Shown here one piece after another: positions 1 through 9,245 of a stretch of 41,870 nt of DNA (its first letter is position 1; the number at the start of each line of letters is the position of its first letter). The notes under the pieces were generated by a model. That model had not been told where the DNA came from. It searched no databases and saw only the letters and a program-made list of their open reading frames with translations. The translations under genes were made by a program, and so were the position numbers. Source of the stretch: an uncultured Lachnospiraceae bacterium. GTDB taxonomy: Bacteria > Bacillota > Clostridia > Lachnospirales > Lachnospiraceae. The DNA lies in assembly GCA_947175035.1 (NCBI GenBank), contig CAMWLG010000027.1, positions 1-41,870 on the forward strand. Direction: 5' to 3'.

Positions 1-1369
1 TATATGCATAACCACGGTTATTATATGCACTTGCCAAATTGGGATCCAACTCCATTGCTTTATTGAAATCTTGGAGGGCCTTTTCATACTGTCCTAAATC
101 GGCATATACATAACCACGGTTATTATATGCAACTACATTCTCTGGATATATCTCAATCGCTTTCGAATACTCATCCATAGCATCCTGTTGGCGTCCCTCG
201 CCATGGGCACGGTTCCCTCGGCGAAGATAATCCCAAACAGTAAGTGTCTGCTCTTTCTCCCGCTGCTCTTCTTCATGCTGCTCCGCTTTATTCATTTCCT
301 GAAGGGCTTCCTGAATTTCCGGTTTTTTATTCAGTTCTTCCCACTGCTGATGATATTGCTGAACACGCTTCTCGTACTTCTTCTGTAGATGCTCTGCCGT
401 AAGTCCTGGCCGGATGGCATCTCCATACATAGCTTTTCCAATTTCTACCATCAAAGCATCAAACCCATCAATCGCGACGAAATATCCATTCCGCTTTTCC
501 ACAAATCTCTGAATCTTCTCTTCAGGCAGATCAGAGGAATCAAGCTTTCCACGATAACACCAATATACGCCCCTACGCATGTCAGTACGATCGTCTTCCA
601 AAAAAGACATCAAACTATGGTCACCGCCAGCATAGCCAATCACTATGGGTGTGTAGGAATTGAGCGCATGGTTCAGAGCTATCTTCCATTCCGATTTCAA
701 TTCGTTGGTCGTCTCTGGACTATTAAACGGCGCGTACATCAAACCGCGATGCACCTTCGCCACAATGGGACGCTGGATATTTGCATCCATATAGCCCACC
801 AAAGATTCATGGCTGACAACAAGCGGCTTCTTATCTGTGTACAAAAACAGGGCATCTTCCACCAGACTGTCGAAATTCGTGGTAATGACCAGATTATTCT
901 GATTGTTTTCTGTCAGCAGCTTTGCTAATGTGTGATAGCCAATGCTTGGGTCACAACGCTCCATGATTTTCTCCAGATAGCTATATCCCATACGTGGATT
1001 GGCATGAAAACGCAGTTTATAGATATCAAAATAATACTCACTTGAGATTGCACTGCCCTCTTTTTTAGCGCACTGCCACGCCGTTTCAATCTCATCAAAC
1101 TTGTGCTCAATTTTCTTTTCTTCATACAGGTTACTGGCAAGCCTGCGCGTTTCTTCTTCATCCATCGGAGGCATTCCTCGATCCCCCAACTTGCCCATGA
1201 GACAATCCATCCACTGCATCTCAAGGGTGCTGCCGCTAGGGATGCCAGATTCTACCGACGCGCCAGAACCCAAGATGAAGCAAAATCGCTGCTCACTATT
1301 TTCGGTTGATTCCTTTATCATCCGTGATAAACTCTTCGCTGAAAGAATTCTGGACTTTGAAAACGCCAT
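1..1369 (-). CDS. SIR2-like domain plus TPR repeat protein, C-terminus cut by window edge
   Basis: The frame starting at ATG 1369 is open to the left edge (456 codons seen), so the C-terminus is missing. Residues about 27-310 form a SIR2-like NAD-binding fold: nucleotide-loop motif GSGAS at 34-38, TTNFD at 163-167 (the Asn-Asp pair typical of the family), candidate catalytic His207 in KVHRG, and GYAGGD at 245-250. A charged, Glu/Gln-rich linker (about 325-375) leads into TPR repeats from about 378, with two near-identical AYNNRGY units. SIR2-like proteins with helper repeats (ThsA, DSR1/DSR2, SIR2-HerA) are NADases that deplete NAD+ during phage infection. A role in abortive anti-phage defence is inferred for this one. 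A GGGGGCGG ribosome site precedes the ATG, and the gene has its own promoter (1401-1429). A partner gene could lie left of the window. Confidence 0.82.
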   Translation of the reverse strand, partial: MAFSKSRILSAKSLSRMIKESTENSEQRFCFILGSGASVESGIPSGSTLEMQWMDCLMGKLGDRGMPPMDEEETRRLASNLYEEKKIEHKFDEIETAWQCAKKEGSAISSEYYFDIYKLRFHANPRMGYSYLEKIMERCDPSIGYHTLAKLLTENNQNNLVITTNFDSLVEDALFLYTDKKPLVVSHESLVGYMDANIQRPIVAKVHRGLMYAPFNSPETTNELKSEWKIALNHALNSYTPIVIGYAGGDHSLMSFLEDDRTDMRRGVYWCYRGKLDSSDLPEEKIQRFVEKRNGYFVAIDGFDALMVEIGKAMYGDAIRPGLTAEHLQKKYEKRVQQYHQQWEELNKKPEIQEALQEMNKAEQHEEEQREKEQTLTVWDYLRRGNRAHGEGRQQDAMDEYSKAIEIYPENVVAYNNRGYVYADLGQYEKALQDFNKAMELDPNLASAYNNRGYAY

Positions 1370-1400
1370 GCCGACCGCCCCCAATCTCTTATTATTACTT

Positions 1401-1429
1401 ATAATAGTCGCATTTTCTACATTTGTCAA
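1401..1429 (-). promoter_or_regulatory. Sigma-A promoter of the SIR2-TPR gene
   Basis: On the minus strand, TTGACA (1424-1429) and TATTAT (1401-1406) are separated by exactly 17 bases, and the start codon lies about 30 bases downstream. The gene is therefore probably transcribed independently of yitT. Confidence 0.7.
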
Positions 1430-1541
1430 CAATGGCCTTATTCTTCTTGATTTTCACATGCTTAGAATTATCTCCCTTGAGTGAAAAGCCTTTTTTGACA
1501 AGGTTGTGGGCTGAATTTTTAAGATTGTAATATGTATTTTA

Positions 1542-1571
1542 GAGAGACCGTATCATCAATCACAGTCTCTC
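1542..1571 (-). terminator. Weak hairpin at the end of yitT
   Basis: GAGAGAC (1542-1548) pairs with GTCTCTC (1565-1571) around a ~16-base loop. The hairpin overlaps the last yitT codons. On the minus strand it is followed by TAAAATAC rather than a clean T-run, so it is a possible but weak terminator. Confidence 0.35.
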
Positions 1572-2468
1572 ACTGTATATATTTTTATACCCTTCCCCGT
1601 AAATCTCCGTGGCGCTGGTGACGATCATAAACGCCATGGGGTCTTCCTCCTTCACGATCTCCTCCGCCTTAAACGAAAGATTCTTGCGAACCACGCACAT
1701 GATGACATTCTTCTGCCTGCCGCTGTAAGCGCCGCTCCCGTTCACATATGTCACGCCGATATCCAGCTCCTCAAGGATACGCTTTGTGATGACCTCATAA
1801 TGATCGCTGATAATATAAATCAGCATCGCGCCGTCCCGTCCGTACAATACCAGATCCAGCACAATCGAGGTGATAAAGATCGCCATACCAGAGTACAGGG
1901 CACGCTCCACATTCCGAAACAGCAGCGCAGACGCAGTCACAATCGCCGCATCCAACGTCAGGAACAGGGAACCCGTCTTAATATAAGGCATTTTCAGGCG
2001 AAGGAGCTTTACTATAATATCCATGCCGCCTGTGGTCGCCCCCGCCTTAAACACCAATCCCATTCCCACCGCGATCAATCCACCACCCACGGCTGCCGCC
2101 AGGAACAGATCGCTTGTCAGCGCACCCATGGGCGCCAGCAGATTGGTAAACAGAGACGTCAAAAAAGTGCAATAGATAGTGGATAAAATGAATCGGAAGC
2201 CGAATTTCCACATCCCCACCGCCAAAATCGGAATATTCAACAACAGAATCCATGTACCCGTCTCCAATCCCGTCACCCGATTCAAAATAATGGAAATACC
2301 CGTTACTCCGCCTGTCGCCATAGAATTGGGGTCCAGGCAAAGGCTGACTCCCGCCGAATACACACCTGCCGCCACCGTCATCAACAGATAATCCAACACC
2401 CGACGCATAGGCGTTTTCTTGGCAATATACTTCAACTCTCTCTGCTTTATTTTGTCTGCTTCGGTCAT
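1560..2468 (-). CDS. YitT family membrane protein (DUF161 + DUF2179)
   Basis: A 302-residue integral membrane protein. After a short basic cytoplasmic N-terminus there are about five hydrophobic segments (roughly residues 25-45, 58-75, 85-105, 120-142 and 155-200) with the family motif TGGVTGIS near 53. The C-terminal ~85 residues form the soluble DUF2179 domain (from about 215, including VTYVNGSGAYSG and the near-terminal MAFMIVTSATEIYGEG). This is the usual length and layout of the Firmicutes YitT family. Transport function has been suggested for the family but substrates are unknown. A GGAGAGG ribosome site sits ahead of the ATG. The gene lies downstream of the ilvA terminator and is probably a separate transcript, although no clear promoter was found in the short gap. 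Confidence 0.85.
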   Translation of the reverse strand: MTEADKIKQRELKYIAKKTPMRRVLDYLLMTVAAGVYSAGVSLCLDPNSMATGGVTGISIILNRVTGLETGTWILLLNIPILAVGMWKFGFRFILSTIYCTFLTSLFTNLLAPMGALTSDLFLAAAVGGGLIAVGMGLVFKAGATTGGMDIIVKLLRLKMPYIKTGSLFLTLDAAIVTASALLFRNVERALYSGMAIFITSIVLDLVLYGRDGAMLIYIISDHYEVITKRILEELDIGVTYVNGSGAYSGRQKNVIMCVVRKNLSFKAEEIVKEEDPMAFMIVTSATEIYGEGYKNIYSERL

Positions 2469-2509
2469 TTTCTAACACCTCTCCTTCAATACATTAGTTA
2501 TGCCCCAAA

Positions 2510-2543
2510 AAAAGTAAAACCTGCAATTTAATTTGCAGGTTTT
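2510..2543 (-). terminator. Rho-independent terminator after ilvA
   Basis: An 11-bp perfect stem (AAAACCTGCAA at 2516-2526 with TTGCAGGTTTT at 2533-2543) has a 6-base loop. On the minus strand it is followed by TACTTTTTTT. It ends the ilvA transcript. Confidence 0.85.
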
Positions 2544-2563
2544 AGTCTTCAAGTATAATCCTC

Positions 2564-3832
2564 TTAAATGTTAGTACGCACCAGTTTCGGCTTATATCCT
2601 TCCTTCTCCAACGCGTCCATAATCTGTTTCTTATGCTCTGTTCCAAACGCCTCCAGCGTAATGCGCAGCTCCACTGCAGCACTGCGGTTAATGGATACAA
2701 ACTGATTGTGCTCCAGCTTGATGACATTGCCGTTGACATCCGCAATAATGCTGGAAACCCTGCACAGCTCCCCCGGCTTGTCCGGAAGCAGCACGGAGAC
2801 AGTGAAAATCCTATCCCGCATGATCAATCCCTGCTGTACCACGGAGGACATGGTGATCACATCCATATTACCACCACTTAAGATAGACACCACCTTCTTG
2901 TCAGAAATCTTCAAGTGTTTCAATGCCGCCACTGTCAGAAGCCCCGAGTTCTCCACCACCATCTTGTGGTTCTCCACCATATCCAAAAAGGCAACCACCA
3001 ATTCTTCGTCGTCCACAGTGACAATATCGTCAAGATTCGTCTGCAAGTATGGGAATAACTTCTCCCCCGGTGTCTTCACTGCCGTGCCGTCCGCAATGGT
3101 GTTGACACTGGGCAATGTAGTAACTTTTCCGTTTTTCAGAGACTCCTGCATACAATTTGCACCCGCGGGCTCCACACCGATCACTTTGATCTTGGGATTC
3201 AGAAGCTTTGCCAAAGTTGACACTCCTGTCGCAAGTCCGCCTCCGCCGATAGGAACAAGAATATAGTCCACCAGGGGCAATTCCTTAAAAATCTCCATGG
3301 CAATCGTTCCCTGACCCGTAGCCACTGTCAGATCGTCAAAAGGATGGATAAAGGTATAACCATGTTCCTCCGCCAACTCATATGCCTTGGCACATGCCTC
3401 GTCATACACATCTCCAAAAAGAACCACCTCTGCGCCATAATTCTTGGTGCGATTCACTTTGATGAGCGGTGTGGTGGTGGGCATCACAATCGTCGCTCTC
3501 ACGCCAAAACACTGGGCCGCATAGGCAACTCCCTGTGCATGGTTGCCTGCCGAAGCAGTAATCAGGCCCTTGTCCCGCTCCTCCGCTGTCAGGGTGCTGA
3601 TCTTATAGTAGGCGCCCCGCAGCTTATATGCCCCTGTGAACTGCATATTTTCCGGCTTCAAATAAACCCGGTTCCCTGTCTGCTTACTGAAATAGTCACT
3701 GTAAACCAGCTTGGTTTCCGAAGTCACCTTTTTTACAATTTCACTTGCTTCCTCAAATTTGTCCAAAGTCAACATTTGTTCTTCCATCTTCCCAACAATC
3801 CTTTCCACATCCTTATAGTTTCTTGCATCCAA
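2564..3832 (-). CDS. ilvA: Threonine ammonia-lyase (threonine deaminase) with C-terminal ACT domain
   Basis: A PLP enzyme converting L-threonine to 2-oxobutanoate and ammonia, the first step of isoleucine synthesis. The PLP lysine is Lys70 in GAYKLRGA. SAGNHAQGVA (94-103) and the phosphate-binding GGGGLATG (196-203) follow, with SILSGGN further on. Residues about 345-422 form an ACT-type regulatory domain, the likely site of allosteric control. At 422 residues it matches the single-ACT form. The longest reading starts at a TTG codon six bases after the ftsY stop, with AGGAAG overlapping that stop, which suggests translational coupling. The first ATG (3787, residue 16) or the next Met (residue 20) is an alternative start and gives an N-terminus closer to clostridial relatives. 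Genes of branched-chain synthesis are not nearby, so its place after ftsY is a lineage-specific arrangement. Confidence 0.92.
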   Translation of the reverse strand: MDARNYKDVERIVGKMEEQMLTLDKFEEASEIVKKVTSETKLVYSDYFSKQTGNRVYLKPENMQFTGAYKLRGAYYKISTLTAEERDKGLITASAGNHAQGVAYAAQCFGVRATIVMPTTTPLIKVNRTKNYGAEVVLFGDVYDEACAKAYELAEEHGYTFIHPFDDLTVATGQGTIAMEIFKELPLVDYILVPIGGGGLATGVSTLAKLLNPKIKVIGVEPAGANCMQESLKNGKVTTLPSVNTIADGTAVKTPGEKLFPYLQTNLDDIVTVDDEELVVAFLDMVENHKMVVENSGLLTVAALKHLKISDKKVVSILSGGNMDVITMSSVVQQGLIMRDRIFTVSVLLPDKPGELCRVSSIIADVNGNVIKLEHNQFVSINRSAAVELRITLEAFGTEHKKQIMDALEKEGYKPKLVRTNI

Positions 3833-3838
3833 AGCTTC

Positions 3839-4873
3839 CTAATCCGGCCATCTCATATCGGAATAATCGATATTAAAATACTCGGCACTGGAATTTTCGG
3901 CATCGGAATCATCTTCATCAGAAATATCTACATCAAACAGTGCGTTTACGAACTCCTCCGGATCGAATTTCTGCAAATCATCTATACTCTCTCCGACGCC
4001 GATATATTTCACCGGTACACTCAACTCCGACTGGATTGCCACGGCGATACCGCCCTTTGCCGTGCCGTCCATCTTGGTGAGCACAATCCCCGTGAGATCT
4101 GCCACATCCCCGAACTCCCTCGCCTGTACCAACGCGTTCTGCCCCGTGGTGCCGTCCAATACGATCAGATTCTCTCTATGTGCATCCGGGAATTCCCTGT
4201 CGATAATGCGATTCATCTTGCGCAGCTCTTCCATCAGATTCTTCTTATTGTGCAAACGTCCAGCCGTATCGATCAGAAGCACGTCCACGCCCCTCGCCTT
4301 AGCCGCGTTCACCGCGTCATACACCACGCTGGCGGGGTCTGCGCCCTCTACGCCGCCAATCATGGGAACATCCGCCCGCTTTGCCCACTCCGCAAGCTGG
4401 TCTCCCGCCGCCGCCCGGAAGGTATCCGCCGCCGCGATCAACACCTTTCTGCCCTCGCTCTTTATCTTGCTGGCAAGCTTTCCCACGGTGGTGGTCTTGC
4501 CCACACCGTTGACACCGATCACCATAATAACGGACTGCCTGTGCTCAAACTCATAAGCCTGACTTTCCACCTGCATCTGCTCTTTGATATTGTCCACCAG
4601 GAGCTGCTTACAGTCCGCCGGTTCCTTGATGTGCTGTTCCCGCACCTGAATCTTCAGCTTTTCAATGATCGCGTTGGTGGCATTGACGCCAATGTCCCCC
4701 ATGATCAGAATCTCTTCAAGCTCCTCATAGAATTCATCATCAATGGTGGAAAAACCACTGAATACAGAGTCAATCCCCTGCACGATATTGTTACGGGTCT
4801 TGGTCAGTCCATCCTTTAGACGCTGGAAAAATCCCTTTTTCTCACTTTTATCACTTGCAATCTCTTCACCCAT
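3839..4873 (-). CDS. ftsY: Signal recognition particle receptor FtsY
   Basis: SRP receptor GTPase that docks ribosome-SRP complexes at the membrane. A short N-terminal segment without a long acidic A domain leads to the NG domains. GTPase motifs are all present: G1 GVNGVGKTTT (120-129), DTFRAAAGDQL (150-160), G3 DTAGRL (202-207), G4 TKMD (266-269) and the closing GVGE (292-295). The start is ATG 4873, 15 bases after the smc stop, consistent with an rnc-smc-ftsY operon. After the usual end (FVNALF, 308-313) there is an extra ~30-residue tail rich in Asp/Glu/Ser ending in RWPD. This is unusual, since acidic regions in FtsY are normally N-terminal. Confidence 0.96.
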   Translation of the reverse strand: MGEEIASDKSEKKGFFQRLKDGLTKTRNNIVQGIDSVFSGFSTIDDEFYEELEEILIMGDIGVNATNAIIEKLKIQVREQHIKEPADCKQLLVDNIKEQMQVESQAYEFEHRQSVIMVIGVNGVGKTTTVGKLASKIKSEGRKVLIAAADTFRAAAGDQLAEWAKRADVPMIGGVEGADPASVVYDAVNAAKARGVDVLLIDTAGRLHNKKNLMEELRKMNRIIDREFPDAHRENLIVLDGTTGQNALVQAREFGDVADLTGIVLTKMDGTAKGGIAVAIQSELSVPVKYIGVGESIDDLQKFDPEEFVNALFDVDISDEDDSDAENSSAEYFNIDYSDMRWPD

Positions 4874-4888
4874 TCAGCCACCCCCTGA

Positions 4889-7800
4889 CTAATCATCCAA
4901 TTCCTTATCAATCAAATTTACGCTCACCAGAGTGGAAACACCCTTCTCCTGCATCGTGATACCATAGAGCCTGTCTACCTGCTCCATCGTGCCTCTTCTG
5001 TGGGTGATGACAATGAACTGTGTGTTCTTTGTCAGCTTATGTAAGTATTTGGCAAAACGCCCCACATTGGAATCGTCCAGCGCCGCCTCGATCTCGTCCA
5101 GCAGACAAAAGGGGGAAGGTTTCAGGTTCTGGATTGCAAACAAAAGCGCAATGGCAGTCAACGCCTTCTCTCCACCGGAGAGCTGCATCATATTCTGCAG
5201 CTTTTTCCCAGGAGGCTGTGCAATAATGCGGATGCCCGCCTCCAGAATATCCTCTTCCTCCATCAGCTCCAGCGTTCCCTTACCGCCGCCGAACAGTTCC
5301 TTGAACACCTTGTCAAACTCTCTGGTAATCTCGGCGAATTTCTCCGTAAACTGCTTGCGCATGGCGGTATCCAATTCCTCAATGATGCCCTCCAAGGTCT
5401 TCTCGGCCTCCACCAGGTCATCGTGCTGGGTCTTTAAGAACGTATATCTTTCCATCAGGTTTTTGTAATCCTCGATGGCGTTCACATTCACATCCCCCAG
5501 ACGCTTGATCTGATCCCTCAAAGCAGCCACATCACGCTTCATCACGGTGAGATCCGTCAAGCTCTCATCCCGAATTGCCGCCGCGTCGCTCAACGTGATT
5601 TCATACTCATCCCACATATAATTGATCTGTGAGGTGATCGACTCCTCCAGCTTTTCCTTCTGGGAACTCAGACGATATACCTCCTTATCCAGAGAGGTCA
5701 TGCGCTCAGCCAGCTCCTCCCTACTCTTGAAGAAGTTCTTCTGACTTGCGGCAAGTTCCTCCTTGCGGGCAGTATCCTCTTTCAGCTTGATCTCCGACTC
5801 GTTTTGCGCTTCATGGGAGGCGGCGATTGTCAGCTCAATCTCCTGTATCTGCCCCTGCTTCTCCTCAACGGCCTTGGCATTATCCTCCAATGCCTGCAGG
5901 ATTTCATCCAATTCCGCCTGAAAACGGTCTATCTCCGCATTGATACGCTCCACATTGGTCTGTTGGAAGCTCTGGGTCTGCAGCATCCTCTCCACCTTCA
6001 AATCCCACTCGGCAACCTGTGCCGCCGCCTCGGCTTCCGCGGTGCGCTTCTCCTCCACCTCTTTCTGGAAAATCACAATCTGCTCCTGTGTGGTCTTTTC
6101 CGTGCTCTCACTGTCGGCAAGTTCTTGTTGAATCGCTTCTTTATTGTTCTGAATATCCTGAATCTGTGCTGTGATCTCTTTCTCTTCCAGGCGCAGGCTC
6201 TGGGCACCTTCCTGCTCTTCCTCCATTCGCTCTCTCGCCTGCTCAATATTCAGTCTCGCGGTGTTCTGCTGAATGGACTTACGCTGAATATCCGCTTTCA
6301 ACGCCTCGATATCCATACGGAGTTTATTTCTGCCGGACTTGGTATCCGCTATCTCCTGATTGGTGTCATCAATAGAATTCTTTAACTTCTTGACACTCTT
6401 TTCCAGCTCGTCAATCTCCCGGCGTCTTCCCAAGAGATTGCTATTATTCTTGAAAGCACCGCCGCTGATAGCGCCGCCCGGCACCAAAAGCTCTCCCTCC
6501 AACGTGACCATGCGGATGCCATAATCGTACTTTCTGGCAATCTTCACGGCATTGTCCACATTGTCAACCACCACAATCCGACCTAACATGGATTTCGCTA
6601 CATTCCGATATTTATCCGCGATCTCCACCAACTCGTCCGCCATGCCGATTACCCCTTTCTCGTTCAGAGAATCAGGGTTCTTGAATTCCTGGGGCTTTGT
6701 AATGCTTGTGAGGGGTAGGAATGTCGCCCTTCCCAGACGATTCTGCTTCAGATACTGAATCATCTTCTTGGCAGTGTTCTCGTCGTCGGTGACAATATTC
6801 TGGATATTGCCCCCCAGCGCGGTCTCGATGGCGGTCTCATACTTTTTATCCACCTTGATGATATCCGCCACAACGCCGATAATGCCCTTTTCCTTTTCCT
6901 TCTGTTCCATCACCTTCTTGACGCTGCCGCCATATCCCTCGTAGCGCTCCGTCAGATTGGTCAGAGCGTCCAACTTGGACTGTTCCATATGATATGCCGC
7001 CTGAGCCTCACGCAGCTTGGCGTCCAGATTGGTCAGCTTCACGCGGATATCTCCCAACTCCAGATTCGCCGCTGCCTCCTGCTCGTTCATCTGCCCAATC
7101 TCTGCTGTAATCTGCTCGAACTCCGCCTCCAACTGCCTGATCTGTTCCTCTCGCTCCGCCTCGTCTGACTTGGCGCGCAAGAGCCTGGAATTCAGCTCTG
7201 CCCTCCGGATATTCACCTGCTCCATCAGAGTGTCAAAACTACCCATTTTGGACTTGATGGCGGCGCGTTGATTTAACTCGCCGATAATGACATTCTTGCC
7301 GCTCTCTATCTTTTCATTCAGTTCTTCTATCTCTGTCTGGATTTTCTCCAAGGCAGCCTTCACGTTCCCTGCCGTGTCCGAGATCTCCTGCACCTGGCTG
7401 TCAATCCCCTGCTTTTCCTCTAAGATTCCCTGCTTTTCCTTATTGTGGGTCTCAATCTCCTCCTGCAAGGCATTCCTTCTGTTGGTCAGGTGGGTCTCAC
7501 TGCCTTTTGCCGAATTAATCTGCTCCTTTAAGACATTGATCTCGCCCTCCAGCTTGCCGCGCATAAGCCCCGTGTCTGTCAGATTCTCCCTCGCTGACTC
7601 GATTGCTTCGTCCAAACGCTCTATCTCGCCCTGAATCTGCTCGTATTCCACTTTAATGCTCTCGTACTTCTCCGTGGTCTCCTGAAGATCCTTCCCCGCA
7701 ATGTCGCACTTCTCCTCCACCGACTGCATCTGCTCCCTGATACGGCTGTTCTCCAACAGAAATACATTCACATCCAGTGTCTTTAATTCCTCTTTTTTCT

Positions 7801-8449
7801 TCAAATATATCTTAGCGGTCTCTGACTGTTTCTCTAATGGCCCTGTCTGCTTCTCCAACTCTGCGAGAATATCCGTCACACGTACCAGATTCTGCTGCTC
7901 ATTCTCCAATTTCTGCTGCGCAGCCGCCTTTCGGCGTTTGAATTTCACGATTCCCGCCGCCTCGTCAAAAAGCTCCCTGCGCTCCTCTGGCTTACCGCTC
8001 AAGATCTTGTCAATCTGCCCCTGACCGATAATGGAATACCCTTCTTTGCCGATACCAGTGTCATAGAACAGCTCGTTCACATCCTTCAAGCGGCAGATTG
8101 TGCCGTTGATCAGATATTCACTTTCTCCGGAACGATAGATTCTCCTTGCAACAGTCACCTCATCATAGTCAACGGTGAGTTGATGATCAGAGTTGTCCAA
8201 CGTAATCGCCACATAAGCATAGCTCAAAGGCTTTCTGGCTTCCGTTCCCGAGAAAATGACATCCTGCATACTTGCCCCGCGCAATTGCTTGATTCGCTGC
8301 TCACCCAGCACCCAGCGCACGGCGTCCGCCACATTACTCTTTCCGCTTCCATTGGGCCCCACGATACCCGTGATGCCATTGTGAAACTGGAACACTATTT
8401 TATTTGCAAAAGATTTAAAACCATGTACCTCAATGCTTTTTAAATACAT
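4889..8449 (-). CDS. smc: Chromosome segregation protein SMC
   Basis: An 1186-residue condensin ATPase that compacts and helps segregate the chromosome together with ScpA and ScpB (not in this window). The Walker A motif GPNGSGKS is at 31-38. Long coiled-coil arms follow at about 170-500 and 690-1020. The flexible hinge lies between them (about 510-680, with the GGAISGGAF motif at its end). The C-terminal head has the ABC signature LSGGEKAL and a Walker B ending in LLDEIEAALDD. Length and order are normal. The start ATG 8449 lies inside the end of rnc (20-bp overlap) behind a GAGGGAACAAGGG ribosome site, so translation is probably coupled to rnc. Confidence 0.97.
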   Translation of the reverse strand: MYLKSIEVHGFKSFANKIVFQFHNGITGIVGPNGSGKSNVADAVRWVLGEQRIKQLRGASMQDVIFSGTEARKPLSYAYVAITLDNSDHQLTVDYDEVTVARRIYRSGESEYLINGTICRLKDVNELFYDTGIGKEGYSIIGQGQIDKILSGKPEERRELFDEAAGIVKFKRRKAAAQQKLENEQQNLVRVTDILAELEKQTGPLEKQSETAKIYLKKKEELKTLDVNVFLLENSRIREQMQSVEEKCDIAGKDLQETTEKYESIKVEYEQIQGEIERLDEAIESARENLTDTGLMRGKLEGEINVLKEQINSAKGSETHLTNRRNALQEEIETHNKEKQGILEEKQGIDSQVQEISDTAGNVKAALEKIQTEIEELNEKIESGKNVIIGELNQRAAIKSKMGSFDTLMEQVNIRRAELNSRLLRAKSDEAEREEQIRQLEAEFEQITAEIGQMNEQEAAANLELGDIRVKLTNLDAKLREAQAAYHMEQSKLDALTNLTERYEGYGGSVKKVMEQKEKEKGIIGVVADIIKVDKKYETAIETALGGNIQNIVTDDENTAKKMIQYLKQNRLGRATFLPLTSITKPQEFKNPDSLNEKGVIGMADELVEIADKYRNVAKSMLGRIVVVDNVDNAVKIARKYDYGIRMVTLEGELLVPGGAISGGAFKNNSNLLGRRREIDELEKSVKKLKNSIDDTNQEIADTKSGRNKLRMDIEALKADIQRKSIQQNTARLNIEQARERMEEEQEGAQSLRLEEKEITAQIQDIQNNKEAIQQELADSESTEKTTQEQIVIFQKEVEEKRTAEAEAAAQVAEWDLKVERMLQTQSFQQTNVERINAEIDRFQAELDEILQALEDNAKAVEEKQGQIQEIELTIAASHEAQNESEIKLKEDTARKEELAASQKNFFKSREELAERMTSLDKEVYRLSSQKEKLEESITSQINYMWDEYEITLSDAAAIRDESLTDLTVMKRDVAALRDQIKRLGDVNVNAIEDYKNLMERYTFLKTQHDDLVEAEKTLEGIIEELDTAMRKQFTEKFAEITREFDKVFKELFGGGKGTLELMEEEDILEAGIRIIAQPPGKKLQNMMQLSGGEKALTAIALLFAIQNLKPSPFCLLDEIEAALDDSNVGRFAKYLHKLTKNTQFIVITHRRGTMEQVDRLYGITMQEKGVSTLVSVNLIDKELDD

Positions 8450-9143
8450 ACCCTTGTTCCCTCAAAAGAAGCAATGCCTCATACGCTGCCTGCTGCTCCG
8501 CCGCCTTCTTTGTCCTTCCTAATCCTCTGCCGAGGCTTTGCCCCTCCATCATAACTTCCACTGCAAAGACCTTATCATGTTCCGGCCCGCTCTCCTCAAG
8601 AAGCTCATAATGGAATTCCTTCTTGAGCGTTCCCTGGATCAGCTCTTGCAGATGGCTCTTACTGTCATAAAAGAGCTGTTTATTCTCCAAATCTGATAAA
8701 ATAAACCGGTTAATGAATTTCTTGGCGGGCTCCATTCCCCCGTCAAGATAGAGCGCGCCGATCACGGCCTCCATGGCGTCAGAAGTGATGCTCTCCCTCT
8801 CCCTGCCGCCGGTGAGTTCTTCCCCTCTGCCCAGCCGCATAAAGCGCCCCAGCTCCAAATCCCGCGCACAAAATGCCAAGGCGGGCTCACAGACCATAGA
8901 GGCACGCAGCTTGGTAAGCTCCCCCTCCTGAAGCTCACGATGTGCATGAAAAAGGAACTCACTGGATACCAACTCTAACACCGCATCCCCCAGAAATTCC
9001 AGCCTCTCGTAATCCTCTGTGCGCCTGATTTTCTGTTCATTGATAAAGGAGCTGTGCGTGAGCGCCTGCTTCAACAATGCGCTATCCTTAAAATGATAGC
9101 CGATACGCTCCTCCAAATTGGCCAAATCATATTTATCCTGCAT
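8430..9143 (-). CDS. rnc: Ribonuclease III
   Basis: A double-strand-specific endoribonuclease for rRNA and mRNA processing, 237 residues. The signature ERLEFLGDAVLEL (46-58) and the second metal-binding pair in SDAMEA (Asp123, Glu126) mark an active catalytic domain. Residues about 160-232 form the double-stranded RNA-binding domain (SHLQELIQ to the KKAAEQQAA stretch). The gene overlaps smc by 20 bp, and the order acpP-rnc-smc-ftsY is conserved in many Firmicutes. A GAGGG sequence lies ahead of the ATG. Confidence 0.97.
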   Translation of the reverse strand: MQDKYDLANLEERIGYHFKDSALLKQALTHSSFINEQKIRRTEDYERLEFLGDAVLELVSSEFLFHAHRELQEGELTKLRASMVCEPALAFCARDLELGRFMRLGRGEELTGGRERESITSDAMEAVIGALYLDGGMEPAKKFINRFILSDLENKQLFYDSKSHLQELIQGTLKKEFHYELLEESGPEHDKVFAVEVMMEGQSLGRGLGRTKKAAEQQAAYEALLLLREQGYVFKKH

Positions 9144-9187
9144 TTTTTATACCCTCAAATCGAGTAAGGAAACACTCCCTCTGCGCA

Positions 9188-9228
9188 TAAAAACAAGTAT
9201 CCCCAAATACACAGATTTGGGAATACTT
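9188..9228 (-). terminator. Intrinsic terminator between acpP and rnc
   Basis: AAGTAT plus CCCAAAT (from 9195) pairs with ATTTGGG plus ATACTT (to 9228), with one interior mismatch. On the minus strand it is followed by G then TTTTTA. It should end much of the plsX-acpP transcript, with rnc-smc-ftsY reached by read-through or by a promoter not identified here. Confidence 0.7.
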
Positions 9229-9245
9229 GCAATAATCAAAATCCA

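Noticed and set aside
1..140. Repeated ATAACCACGGTTATTATATGC units as a possible non-coding repeat array
   Set aside because: They are the codons of the TPR repeats (AYNNRGY) of the SIR2-TPR gene.
188..928. Two plus-strand open frames opposite the SIR2-TPR gene
   Set aside because: The opposite strand holds a continuous frame with SIR2 and TPR motifs; the plus frames show no domain or start signals.
3344..4819. 491-codon open frame on the plus strand opposite ilvA/ftsY
   Set aside because: It lies antisense to two clearly conserved genes, has no ribosome site, and its His/Arg/Leu-rich content is typical of a mirror frame.
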